From Mytilus californianus (lineage: Eukaryota > Mollusca > Bivalvia > Mytilida > Mytilidae), in assembly GCF_021869535.1 (NCBI RefSeq), contig NW_026262734.1:98647285-98711284 (forward strand): a stretch of 64,000 nucleotides of DNA, in the 5' to 3' direction. Under the pieces are notes generated by a model. It did no database searches. It worked only from the letters and a program-made list of their open reading frames with translations, and was not told the DNA's origin. A program made the position numbers and the translations under genes. The number at the start of each line of letters is the position of its first letter. Positions within the stretch are counted from its first letter, which is position 1. Shown here one piece after another: positions 35,701 to 46,468 of the stretch.

Positions 35701-36539
35701 ATTACTAACCTCACTAAAGACGGATCGAAACATTTCGTAGTGGAGATGCTTTGGTACGATATCCTTTTCCGTTCTCAAAAAACCAAACACAAACCCCAAT
35801 ATATTTTTTTGGAATCTCATGCGTAGATAGTTTTTCCTCTCTGATACGGTTTCTAATTGCTTCACAGACATATTCAGACTCCTTGCTGCATCCACAATGC
35901 GTATTAAAAATGTTAGGGTCAAACGTTTCGTCAATTATATTTAACATTTCTTTGGAATCTTTTGTTCTATTAATCATGAATAAAACGGTTGCAAGTTTCA
36001 ATTTCCCGGACATCGAATCAGATTCTATACCTTTTGTAATGGATTTCATCGATTCATTCCAAAGATGTTCTTTCGCTTCATTATTGTCTGTGTGTAAATA
36101 CTTCACACTTAGCTGAGATCCAAGGCTTGTTTGTAAAAATGGAGGGATGTATGCAGAGGCCATTCGTCTATCTAAACTGGAATGCTCAAGCACTAATCTT
36201 GGATCGGAGTCCATACACATTCGATGAATAATTGCATTGTGTAAAGTGATACATTTATCTAGCTCTTCATCTGCCGCAAATATAATTAATTCATTTGCAC
36301 ATTTGATTATATAATCAAGTGTCCACATATGGGATTTGTAGATAAATCTGTCCAATTCACGTTGAGATCTTTCTAACTCTGCCTGAATTACAGGTGGATT
36401 GTGGATGACTTTGGAAATTCCCCTTGATGGTAAGGCGTTTTGTAAGAAAATCCCGACAGAATCACACTTGTTCTCTGCAAGATATATTGGTAAGGTTTCT
36501 AGGAGTGATCCCAAAATATCCACAATGAGATTCCCCAGG
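32278..36539 (-). CDS. C-terminal half of a mollusc-expanded TPR-like protein (Mab-21-associated type), two exons, frameshifted
   Basis: Two minus-strand exons join in phase 0: 36539-35710 and 32700-32278. The first encodes features such as FIYKSHMWTLDYIIKCANEL, FLQTSLGSQLSVKY and MSGKLKLATVLF. The second encodes VDDWFDCATVDSDIF, DTAQNLLGCLFKESGYLHSA and DHNAAKWHM. From memory this matches the helical, TPR-like C-terminal half of a large bivalve family whose members are often annotated with Mab-21-like domains; no NTase domain is visible here. Near 35780 a run of six T shifts the frame: one frame reads VCVWFF and then diverges, the other resumes LRTEKDIVPKHLHYEMFRSVFSE. No start methionine was found, so it is 5'-incomplete or a pseudogene. 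The intron holds a Penelope-like element. Confidence 0.6.
32885..33250 (+). repeat. Dispersed repeat family A copy
   Basis: AGGAAGATGTGGTATGAGTG, GTACGGCCTTCAACACGGAG, AACCAACGGTCTAATCTAT and the terminal core with GGACTGGTGCAAA and GCAGCGGGATTAAACG. It lies in the intron of the minus-strand gene, antisense to it. Confidence 0.75.
34125..35435 (-). pseudogene. Penelope-like reverse transcriptase with one in-frame stop
   Basis: A single 437-codon frame is interrupted by one TAA near 34881, directly after IPMGTNCAP, where the sister copy at 16.9 kb reads LIADLF. Upstream motifs are MYWLPKLHKKPFKFRFIS, the N-terminal RT region, and FSTLYTTLPH with the first catalytic aspartate. Downstream are FRYLDD-type YRYLDDIF, FLDLDI, and YGVYISQLVRYARVC with a basic tail. 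It sits in the intron of the minus-strand gene, in the same orientation. The single nonsense codon suggests a fairly recent loss. Confidence 0.75.
35710..36539 (-). CDS. Internal exon of the minus-strand TPR-like gene, with frameshift
   Basis: It opens after an in-frame stop at a possible AGCAG acceptor (36540) with a poor pyrimidine tract, so the left boundary is uncertain. It ends at a GTTAGT donor (35709). Removing one T from the T6 run near 35780 would restore a single frame through GFLRTEKDIVPKHLHYEMFR. Either the base is a sequence error or the gene is dead. Confidence 0.55.
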
Positions 36540-36540
36540 C

Positions 36541-36720
36541 TGCTTATTTACTATTTCGAAAGGTTGAACTGTTAAATATTTAATAGGATGATTGTGCTTC
36601 TAAAGGTGTTGATAAATGATACTCTTAAAATGATAAAGGTGTTCTTGCGTGCATTTAGATAAACAGCGTCCAGTTTCACCTACGTACTGAATACCGCATT
36701 TCGGTTTGTTTCATGTGAGC
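36541..36720 (-). pseudogene. GIY-YIG endonuclease fragment of a Penelope-like element
   Basis: On the minus strand the frame reads KCGIQYVGETGR, CLSKCTQEH, then YQHL and a stop at 36602-36600. The C-G-I-Q-Y-V-G-E-T-G-R core is the hallmark of the GIY-YIG nuclease carried by Penelope-like elements. Past the stop, the frame still looks related (KHNHPIKYLTVQPFEIV) up to the gene exon. It is only about 60 codons long. Confidence 0.7.
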
Positions 36721-37084
36721 AAATAGATAATACTGTTAGTTTTTCAATTTATATCAATTTCAAAATTTCAAAATTTTAAATTTAAATTAGTATGTCTGTG
36801 TGGTATTACAAATATTAATATGTTTCAAACAAGTGATTGTATCTAATGAAAGGTGAGGTGATCGAGTTTTCTTTCTGAAAATTATTTAAGGAAAATTTAC
36901 ACTTCACTGGTCGAGCTGGTTTTGGTCGGGTCAAAAGTAGACAAATGTAAATATGATTCTTGTTCTCACATCATCTTTCCATTGATTTTATTGGATATGT
37001 ATACAATTACTGTTAACATTTTGTTAAATATCCCTGACCTAATTGTCTTGTTTATTTCTTAATCTGGATTATTGTCATTTATCT

Positions 37085-37489
37085 TTATTCTCACAAACCA
37101 AATTACAAAGGTATAGAGATAATTATACATATTTCAATACAATTACATAAATAAATAATGTACGCAAGTAGATAGAGGCATTAACAATTGTTCACCGAAA
37201 AAAAGTTCAATTTGTTATTGATCTCCTTAATAAGTTTACACAGCTTATTCAGTTTTGAACATGTGTTGGAATTCATTAAGTCATGAAACTTCAACGTGCT
37301 AGGTCTATTCCTATAATGAAATGTAATACATTGTTTTCTACAGTTAACAATAGCTGAACAATTACAAATGTAATGGTATTCATCACCAATTTCATCTAAA
37401 TTACACAATACACACTTTTTGTTTTCTCTTGCTATGTTTTGCCATCTTCCAGTTTCGATTGAAAATTTCATAAGTGAAGTGCTACTTAA
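37085..37489 (-). pseudogene. LINE 3' end: RT C-terminal zinc-finger-like tail and 3' UTR
   Basis: The minus frame down to 37181 encodes SIETGRWQNI, KKCVLCNLDEIGDEYHYIC and a lysine-rich tail. This is the C-X2-C...H...C segment typical of the C-terminus of non-LTR retrotransposon polymerases. The 3' UTR ends near 37085 with a GAGAATAAAG-type tail. The coding part is cut at 37489 by a TTAA-flanked element. Confidence 0.7.
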
Positions 37490-39085
37490 GGTAGCACTAC
37501 AGTCTAACAATGATTTTTTGAAGATATTTTTTTTATCACATAATTTTGAAGTAAGTATTATTCTGCACAGTTTGTAAAAATCCCAAAGTCATTATCATAT
37601 CACAACAGGGAGTAAATTGATAATGAACGTATGTAAATAAAAGCACATGTAATTAATCTAAATATATAGGCATTTGGGAGGGGCTAATATGTCAATCATC
37701 AGTTGATACCAGTGTCCAGCTGTTAATCCCTGACCACAAGATAAAGATCTCATTGCATTGCAACAAAACCAAGGATTCTCACTATACAAATCCTTGAACA
37801 AAACTAATTTATAAAACATGGAAGTTTAGAACAGAGAAAAAGAAAAAGATATGAATAGGAAAAAATTTAAAGGGAAAAAAATCTACCAAAATGACAAAAA
37901 ACTATGGAAAAGAGTGTGAAAGTATCTTTGAAAGCCTCTGACTGCCTGTATAAATTTCTCGTCTTTGTTCTTCTACATTTAAAAATAATTTTAGGCATTT
38001 TAACTAATTTTAAGTTTATGTGAAATTTTTTAATTCCACGAAACTCATAAATCATGTTGGACAGTCTATTTTCATGAAGGGGATGGTCTTGATCTTTTTA
38101 TGGACATGTATTTTAATTTTAATATTTTAGCTAATTTCAGTCATCATGGTCATATTATATTTCTTTTTAAAATTCAAATGAAAATTATTCTTTATAGTGA
38201 GAATAATGATGTTAAATATTAATTATGATGCAGCTGGCCAATCCTGTTATTCTCTTATCTTAGACTGTATGGAAAGAGGCGGAGCTTTGTCTTTATTTAA
38301 TTACTACATCACAGATGTTGGTCAAATCTGTGACGTCAAACTCCCGCCAAATGCCAAGTTAGTGTCATACAGTGCACACAAAATGCAAATTTTACAGCAT
38401 TAGAGCATCAAAGACACAATGTGTGTGGTTCTATTGATAAAGTAATGGTGTCAGAACACTCCTGGGGTGTTCTCAGTGGAATTTTTGTATTTATGTGGCA
38501 TTTATAGGGGTTCTTAAGAGGAAATTCAGTTTTAAGGTCATTTCTCAGAACAATTTTTCATGAGAATTGTAAGGAAAAAATGAAAATAGAAACTTTATGG
38601 GTACCCCCTTTGGCTTGACTTTGATATATGTGATTGAAGGGAGTATTTTCTACAATACCGTGTCCCAGTTTTTGGATAATTTGTTTCTAAATGAATTTAT
38701 AGGTCTCCAAAGATGAAAGGTGAAATGAGGTTTGGCATCCAGCAGTAAAAATAATATATCTTATTACTGGAGGCATATATCAAAAATCTGAGACACGGTT
38801 TTGTAGATTGTGAATGGTTGATTAAAGGGATGAAAACAAATTTTTACTACCATTTGACCTGAATGTGCCATTTTCATCCAAGTTAAAAGACCACTTTTTT
38901 GGCAGTTAATGAGCTATATTTTGAGATTAATCATACCAAAAATAAATTTATCTATAGATGAAGAAAGAGTTATATTTCAGCTTTAAAATGAGTTAAAGAT
39001 TTTTAAAATCCATTGAGTAGTTTTGGAGAAATTAATCTTTAAAGACTGTTGGTTGGAGTCAGAAAATTCTGACTGTAGTGCTACC
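37490..39085. mobile_element. Non-autonomous TIR element with TTAA target duplication, 1.6 kb
   Basis: The ends are perfect 15-bp inverted repeats GGTAGCACTACAGTC, flanked by TTAA at 37486-37489 and 39086-39089. TTAA duplication is characteristic of the piggyBac superfamily. I see no transposase; the short open frames inside (for example 38197-38403) show no recognisable domain. It interrupts the LINE tail on its left. Confidence 0.8.
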
Positions 39086-39089
39086 TTAA

Positions 39090-39345
39090 GACAAAATTCT
39101 TTAATCGTTGTTATATAAATTAAAGTCTAATTTCACTTATTGCGGCTAACATATTTATTGTACATAATGATATATGTGTATTTGGGTATTTACTGGTAAT
39201 TGTTGTATGCTTGTGTGTATGGTACGTGTTATTTTAATGAATATATGATTTGGTTTTCATACCTATATAATTATGTATGTATATTTCTGTACCCTTGTAA
39301 CTTATGGTTTATGAGAATAAAAATTATTAATAGAAAGTTTATACT
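39090..39345 (+). mobile_element. LINE-like 3' UTR end
   Basis: The end CCTTGTAACTTATGG...GAGAATAAAAATTATT resembles, in opposite orientation, the 3' UTR at 37085-37180 (CTTTGTAATTTGG...GAGAATAAAG). This suggests a second tail of the same LINE family. No coding sequence is attached. Confidence 0.45.
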
Positions 39346-39789
39346 TATGTGCATACAACTGAATATCTGTTAGTTATTGTGATTTGTGTAGAATTAGTGA
39401 TGAAATTAAAGTGCCACTCATAACTCAATTTATGATTTTGTTGTTTTACGTGTCTATGTTAAATGTGAAAGCTCCATCGTATTTTCTTTTTAGCTTGTTC
39501 AAAATAATCGTTTCGTGTAATTAATCAAAGAAGTGGTCCCAATCCTGTCTCTCTTTTTAGAAAGGATCAGCATTTGTCCTATTTCTATGAGTAAATGATG
39601 TTCGTTAAATTTGTGTATCCTTACAATCTGCCAATAAATCAATCAACCAATCAATTAATCTATTTATAAGTCAACCAATAAATATATACATCTAACGACC
39701 AACCAATTCATCAATATGAAGAACTTGTTAATTGAAATTATGCAAACATTTAATAAACCAGCAAACCAGGGTATCAACCAAAAATCACG

Positions 39790-40020
39790 TTTATAAGAAA
39801 GGAGAAAGATACCAAATGAACATTAACTTATCAAATCGAAAACAAACTGAAATTGCCATGTCAAAAAACGAAAAATGACGAAAAGACAAACAACAGCACA
39901 CCAAACACAACATAGAAAACTAAAGACTGAGCATCACGAATCCCACCCAAATATGGGGTGATATCATGTCCTCCGGAAGGGTACTAAACATATCCTGCTC
40001 AACATGTGACATAGAACAAA
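39790..40020 (-). repeat. Family B retroelement 3' end, reverse
   Basis: GAAAGATACCAAATGAACATT, GAAAACAAACTGAAATTGCC, AAAGACTGAGCATCACGAATCC and ATATCCTGCTCAACATGTGAC-like words match family B in reverse. Confidence 0.75.
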
Positions 40021-40382
40021 GAAAATTTAAAATTTAAAATTAGGAATAACTTTCATTAAAAACTGGTTTATAAACAGATATTTGTTAATACAATATCTAT
40101 ATATTTTTGGAAGCAATGTTATAAAAGCTATTAATGTACCAAGTAATTCAATTATACAATTCATACTTTTGAGATGATACCTTATTTAAATGTCTGTAGA
40201 CTCTCAATTGTTAATTGTAAGCATTATCTAACATGCATATTTTAGTAGTACAGCTAGATAAAACAAGAGAGTATCTAGCAAAATTTCAATGTTTGGATGG
40301 AAAGGTTTTCTATAACTGGAACATTACAATATGACAATGGCCCTATGAATTTGTTTCCTAGATGGATTATGAGTTAATATGT

Positions 40383-40598
40383 ATACTGTGGATTCATTAT
40401 TATTCGTTGGATACGAAATTTCGTGGGTTTCGTTGGTACAGGTGAACCACGAAATTACATATTCAACGAAATACAAATTTCTATTAGGTTGTATGCAGAC
40501 TTTGGCAAAACCACGAAATCACGTATCCACGAAAAGGCAAGTTTTCCGCTATCCACGAAAATTAGTACCTGCGAAAATAAATGAATCCACAGTATATT
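40383..40598. mobile_element. MITE with ACTGTGGATTCATT terminal inverted repeats
   Basis: Left end TACTGTGGATTCATT and right end AATGAATCCACAGTA are inverted repeats bounded by TA. The interior has several CCACGAAA/TTTCGTGG words in both orientations. About 215 bp with no coding capacity, consistent with a Tc1/mariner-type MITE. Confidence 0.8.
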
Positions 40599-41454
40599 AT
40601 ACCTTTTTAATAATTACTTTATTTGTTTGTTAGTACATACAAAAAAAATAATGATATTCGTCACTGACTGCATTTCAATCGCAGTGCTGGCAAATGCGAT
40701 TCACTTTCAATCGGGAAAAGGTTTCCATCGACTGGCAACTTCAATTTTAAAATAGATTTTGAAAGGACAAGGTTTGATAAGGGTCATTTTTGGCCCCACC
40801 CCCAAATTTCATTTAATTTGTCATGTTGTAACTCTATACCACAGACGTTCTGAAAATGGTGGCATTTTGGGTCTATCTCGTATATTCTGTTGCCTAGCAA
40901 CCAGTATTATGGTTGGATTAAACTCATTAAATATACTAAATACACAGCTTAAATCTATTCATATTTGAAATCCACCCTGTTTAACATGCAGTAAATTATA
41001 CATTTATACACTGTTTAAATGTAACACAATGTAATGCGCATTTCTGGGCAAAATCATTGCAATTTCTCCTTAGCAACAACACTTTGCCCATAGCAACTGC
41101 AATTTGTTTTCTATTTTACAAGATTCAACTTTTAATATGTTGCAACAAAAAGATAATCCAAGATGCATGCACATTGTAAAAAGTTACCAACTCCAAGGAA
41201 AATGTCAAGGGTGAAAATCAATGCTAAATTATCAAAAAACAAAACTACAGACAAACTACTGTAATTCTTCAAGAGAATGTGGTAACGAAATGCACTTCTA
41301 AAGTCCATCTGTGGAGTAAAAAAATGTACCATTGCCCTTATGGTGAAACTGCTGTTTATTACATTTTTTCATGAATTAATATGTGTACACTTTATATATT
41401 CATTAAATTATGCCGGGTATTGATGATATTAACAAGTTTTGTCTCTAGTGCTGG

Positions 41455-41870
41455 GTGGAGTCCTTTAAAGTGTTTAATGCCCCAGCCGTGGCGGAGGGGG
41501 CATTACGGTTTTCCCTCGTCCATATGTATGTCCTGAAATTGGTTTTCGTTCCCTAACTTTTCTTTGCCACAACCAAATGTTTTGCAGCCCTTTTCACAAA
41601 AAATTGATCGTACATGTTTTTGAGTAAGTTATACTGAAATGTGTATAACTTACGAGTATTTTTACTCTTAAGATTTTTTGTGAAAAGAGGCGCTGAAACT
41701 TATTCACAATCCTTATTACTACCAAACACAGATCAAATTCGAATTTTGGTGACGTCACTTTCACCCTTCTTCGGCTATGACCTTTTATAAATGAAAAAAA
41801 ACCGAATGTTATGAAACTAATACATAATACTTATTACCACCAAACACAAATGATGTTCGAATTAGGGTCG
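41455..41870. repeat. Dispersed repeat (CCCCAGCCGTGGCGGAGGGG type)
   Basis: It contains CCCCAGCCGTGGCGGAGGGG and CCAAATGTTTTGCAG, and twice a run about oxidant-looking words TAATACTTATTACCACCAAA. A related stretch lies at 19430-19600 in the same orientation. Within it, TTTTCACAAAAAATTGATC (near 41590) and its partial inverse TTTTTTGTGAAAAG (near 41670) form an internal inverted repeat. Confidence 0.55.
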
Positions 41871-42019
41871 CATCATTTTCACTGTTCTCGAGTAACCCCA
41901 TTACTATTTGTTATTGAACAATGAGGGCACTCCAACCCCCGTGTAATCGCTAATGACAACATAAAGAAATAAATGTCATAAAGTTTAAAAGAAAAAACCT
42001 CAATGGGTATGAGTAAGCT

Positions 42020-42190
42020 ACATTGACATATATAAAAATAAGAAGATGTGGTATGATTGCAAATGAGACAACTCTCCACAAGAGACCACATGACACAGAA
42101 ATTAAAAACTATAGGTCCCCGTACGGCCTTCAACAATGAGCAAAGCCCAAAACGCATAGTCAGCTATAAAAGGCTCTGAAAAGACAAATG
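42020..42190 (+). repeat. Dispersed repeat family A copy
   Basis: AGAAGATGTGGTATGATTGC, ATGAGACAACTCTCCACAAG, CGTACGGCCTTCAACAATG and ATAGTCAGCTATAAAAGGC. It is the copy closest to the family consensus in this window. Confidence 0.85.
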
Positions 42191-42999
42191 TATATTTGCA
42201 AGTGGGTGCATCTGTGTCCCATTGATACATTCTTCTTTTATTTTTCATAATTGAGGTGTATACTCTTGTATGCTAACAGTTATGGCATAACATGTTTATG
42301 CTAACCACTATCCTACCGAATCTTTAGAGAAATTTTGGTACGAGAAACAGTTTTTGTGTTGCCTTGACGGAGTCAAAAAATGAGACTTAGTTATGCTGTT
42401 TCCGACGGCATCGGCGGTGCAACAATGTATTAGTTTGTAATGAGGTCAGTTTATGGGGAACCAATAGTGGTATGTTAGTGATATTTGTTATGTAGTTGTA
42501 TAAGAATTGGCACATCTCATATCCCTGGAGATTAGTTGGCCCCGCTCCTTCCGTCGTGGTCTATTCATTTGGAAACTTTTGCTTACTTAACATGTAATTT
42601 GTAATTAGGTCAGTTAAAGCGGAACCACTAGTAGCTAGTCAAAGATATTTGGTATGCAGTTGTATTAACATTGGCTTATCTCATTTCCATTGAGATTAAT
42701 TGGACCCACCCTTCATTCTTGGTCTATTGACTTTGAATGTTTTGCATAGTTTATATGTTAAAATATTGCCATTTGGATTCAATATTTGCATTAAACAAAA
42801 AATATTACAAAAAGGCGAGACATATCTCTGTGTCACCAGCATATTTGTGTTGGGTACTGTATTCTCTAACTTTGTATCTGTCGAATTCGTTAAACTGTCA
42901 TGTCACATGATAATACATATATTGTTTGTAGCTCAAAAAGTCGTTATTAAACAGAAATTTAAGCTTCTGGATGATGAAAGCATTCATGATATTATGAGT

Positions 43000-45420
43000 T
43001 AAGTTTGACCTACTATCTTGCAACTTGGCTAATATAGATTGACATATAAAAAAAAATACTGCGCCACTCTTGATGTCTTCTTCAACATATATGTATAATT
43101 TGAAAATTTCCACATCTGGTTTAAACCCGTTTTTGTGTTTTAGTCTCGTCTTTAAGTACTAATGCAAATTGAAATCTCACATCATTAACCAAAAATGCTA
43201 GAAAACGATGATAGCAAGTGGCCAACCAAATGGGCTAGTGTAAAGGCATATGCCCCTCACTGTTTTGATTGCCAACAAAATAAATCTCATGTTTCTCACC
43301 ACTTATGTTAATTTTGTTTTTGTTTACTAGAATTACAACCCCCCACCCCCCCTTTTCATAAATCCTGGATCCGACCCTAATACCAGAGAAGATTGTCCAA
43401 TTTCGAACACCTAATTTTGAATTGAGATTACCAGAAACATAAGAAATTATTAGATTTTGTTAGATTATAAGTTTATCTAAAATTTCAAATTTTCAACAAC
43501 AAAAAAACTGTGTTCCTCAAAATTATCGTTCACCTTGACTCCGTTACAATATGAAGTTCATTGCAATATTTCTTTTTTTTAAATTAAAAAATGTGTACTT
43601 ACGAAAATGATAATAGAAATACATGTAACCGATTCATAAGCGAAAAAGTAAAATTTATATAGGCATAAGAATGTATAAATTAAACTTTGTCAGAGGAATA
43701 GGTCGCATTTTAAAGGCAAATTTCAGCCTTTTATTGCACTGCTTGGCTATGAAAAAAATATAAAATAAACTATCGCACCAACCTTTCACCAAAAATTGTT
43801 TTGTCTGAAGTTTGATATGTATGAACTTGTCAAAATGTTAAAATTTCAAATTGGTGCAAGTATGGTGCGGTGGTCAAAATGAAGGAAAACCATCCCAATT
43901 TCTGTATTTTTGCTTATTTTCCCTTTTATGTCGTCATTTTCACCTACCATTGTGACGTCATCATGGTCATCAAACATTTTTCGGTAGATAAAAACAGTGT
44001 TTTTCAAATCATTGGCTCATATTCTAATAATTAATGGAGAAAAATCTGCCATTATAGCCCCTACTCCGAAAACTAAAATCTACAGTAGATATAACGATTT
44101 GCCTCTTTAAGATTCCTCTCGAAAAAAATAGTTTGGTATGACCCACAAAATATCCCTCTTGACGAGTTTTCCATATCAGCAAACAATCCCTGGCATAATT
44201 GATCAATCAGTCTGTTCAATTTCTGTTTGAATAAATAAACAAATAATTTCACCCTGTGCACTCCATATGAAAGAAAATCCAGTATCATCTTATATTTTTT
44301 TCAGGGAAGTTATAATCATTTAAATGTATATTGACCTAAATTTGCAAGTCCTACATTCACTGATCAAAAGTCTCGATTAATTTGCTAGTACCGCTTGACA
44401 TTAAGCTTGACCAAAATCAAAGTAATTTAGTTTGATACTGATCATTAGTGGAAATCTGCAAGTACCCTGTATCATGTGTATAGTGAATCTTAAATTTCCT
44501 TTCGGCCTTTCGAACATAATACCTTTTGTTTTATCTATATTTACACTCAGTTACGACCCGTCCGTATTCACAATTTTTCATGTGGAACGGACGGAAGGCG
44601 TTAACAACTGATTTTATCTGAAACTTATGTACTCAATAACCAATAACATTAGTGTAAAAAAAGGACAGCAAGTGGCGGAATTATAACATCTCCGTTCCTT
44701 TTTCAATTTAGAAACAATATATGATTCAATCAATAGAAACAGATGCCAGGCAATAACCATTTTCAGGTTTGTTTTATTCTCTCTCATTTCCTTTTTCAAG
44801 ATTGAAACAGGTGCAATGAAAACAGATGAGTATTTAAACCAGTCATACAAAATTCATTTATCAAAGTGTGATGTAATTATCAATAAATATAATCTAATGT
44901 AATATATTATATATATATTGAGAAACTACACCCCCCTTTTTCACATTGGAGGCAAACATCAACGGGGTATTAATTAGCGGTTGCGTCATACAAACTATAC
45001 AATATATACAGTGTACGTAAAATAATCACATCATTATAAAATTAAAAGTGTCAATACAATAGTAAAGGTATTTCTTTTAAAATCCAAACTTTCTAAAAAT
45101 GAATAAAAGAAAACCGTTACAGTGCAGTGCGATTTCTGTAATATTACTAAAAGTTTACACATATATTTTGACTTTTTTTTTAAAAAATACACATAATCGA
45201 GCATGTCAAATGAGGCGTGATTTAGCAATATTAGATATTTATCATGTTTATAGGATAAAGGAAGTCAGTGGAAAATGTTCCGGTTCACTTATATATAAAT
45301 ACTGAAAAATTCTCGATATTCTATGTACTAGCTATTTTTAAATGATATAATACTAATTTTAGACTTTACTTATTGTTAAATCATGGGATGTACTGTGTAT
45401 TGTGTTTATTCATACAAGCG
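43000..45420. other. Intergenic region between the two transporter copies, no gene seen
   Basis: Short open frames only; none carries a recognisable domain or good splice context. Repeat content is likely, but I cannot delimit families here. Confidence 0.4.
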
Positions 45421-46394
45421 AGAAAGAAACATAAAACATCATGTGATATAATGATTTTTTTATTTAAACGTTTTATCAAAATCGGAAACAGGGTGAGTAT
45501 AATCATGAAAGTATACGTTATCTAAGTACGTATATCTAAAAGGCACTTGACAAAAAATATTTTACGATCGATCGATTTATGTGTGCATGGATTTTTTGCA
45601 TGGAATTCAGTCATTAACGCGAAAAAAATCTAAATCGCTTAAGAATTGTGGAAATTGTACATGCATGAGTTAATGGGTTGCTTTCCGTTGAAGTGTTACC
45701 AATATCTCATCTTACTAGTACGTGGTAGAGGCACAATTATTGTGGCCACTACGTTGTGATGACCGTAGGTCACCAAAACCTCGTCATAATGCCATGGAAA
45801 TTAGGACAAATCCAAGAGTTCAAATTTTAGAAGACAAAATTGTCGACAATCCACGATAACAAGTTGGATTAAAATTTTGTCTCGGTGTACAAATAATCTC
45901 TTTGTTCTATTTATTGGTCATATCGCTTAGTGTAAGTGTTAAATTTTACGGATAAGATAATAATACGTTAAATGCGGACACCAGCTTGTGTAGTAATAGG
46001 TTAAGAAATTCTGTATTTCTGTATTATAAAGCTTCTTTATCGCAGTTAAATCAATTTTAAGTTCGAGCAAAGGTCGCCCTTAAGATTCGAGGACACAAGA
46101 CTTCATTTTCGCATGTCGTAATGAGTTGGATTTAAGTCCATTGTTTCATAAGTGGACTAATTACTCAGTCTGACACAATTATTTTTATGAATATTTAAGT
46201 GACATGATGATGAGATCAGGATAAAACCTACTATAGTTTGTATGATGTAATATATAATATCCGCCAATGTACATGCGAGATCATTGAGTGACTGCACATG
46301 ATACAAGGGTCGAAAAATTTACTCCAAAAGGAAAAATCAACACGTGGTAAGATAATTTTATTTTATTTTTTTACACTAGATCTCATGTATATTG

Positions 46395-46468
46395 AAAACA
46401 ATTGAGAATGGAAATGGGGAATATTTCAAAGAGACAACAACCGACCAAAGAGCAGACAACAGTCAATG
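46395..46468 (-). mobile_element. Short insertion: 3'-terminal fragment of the Penelope-like repeat (family C)
   Basis: The stretch with GGAAATGGGGAATATTTCAAA and GAGACAACAACCGACCAAAG is the reverse complement of the 3' end at about 18300-18375. It is absent from the colinear site in copy A (near 957-962), where flanking sequence is uninterrupted. Another copy lies at about 58035-58095. Confidence 0.75.

Noticed and set aside
38197..38403. 68-codon open frame inside the TTAA element
   Set aside because: Too short, no transposase motif and no support from neighbouring frames.
42700..43002. 100-codon plus-strand open frame
   Set aside because: No domain, no splice or start context, AT-driven composition.
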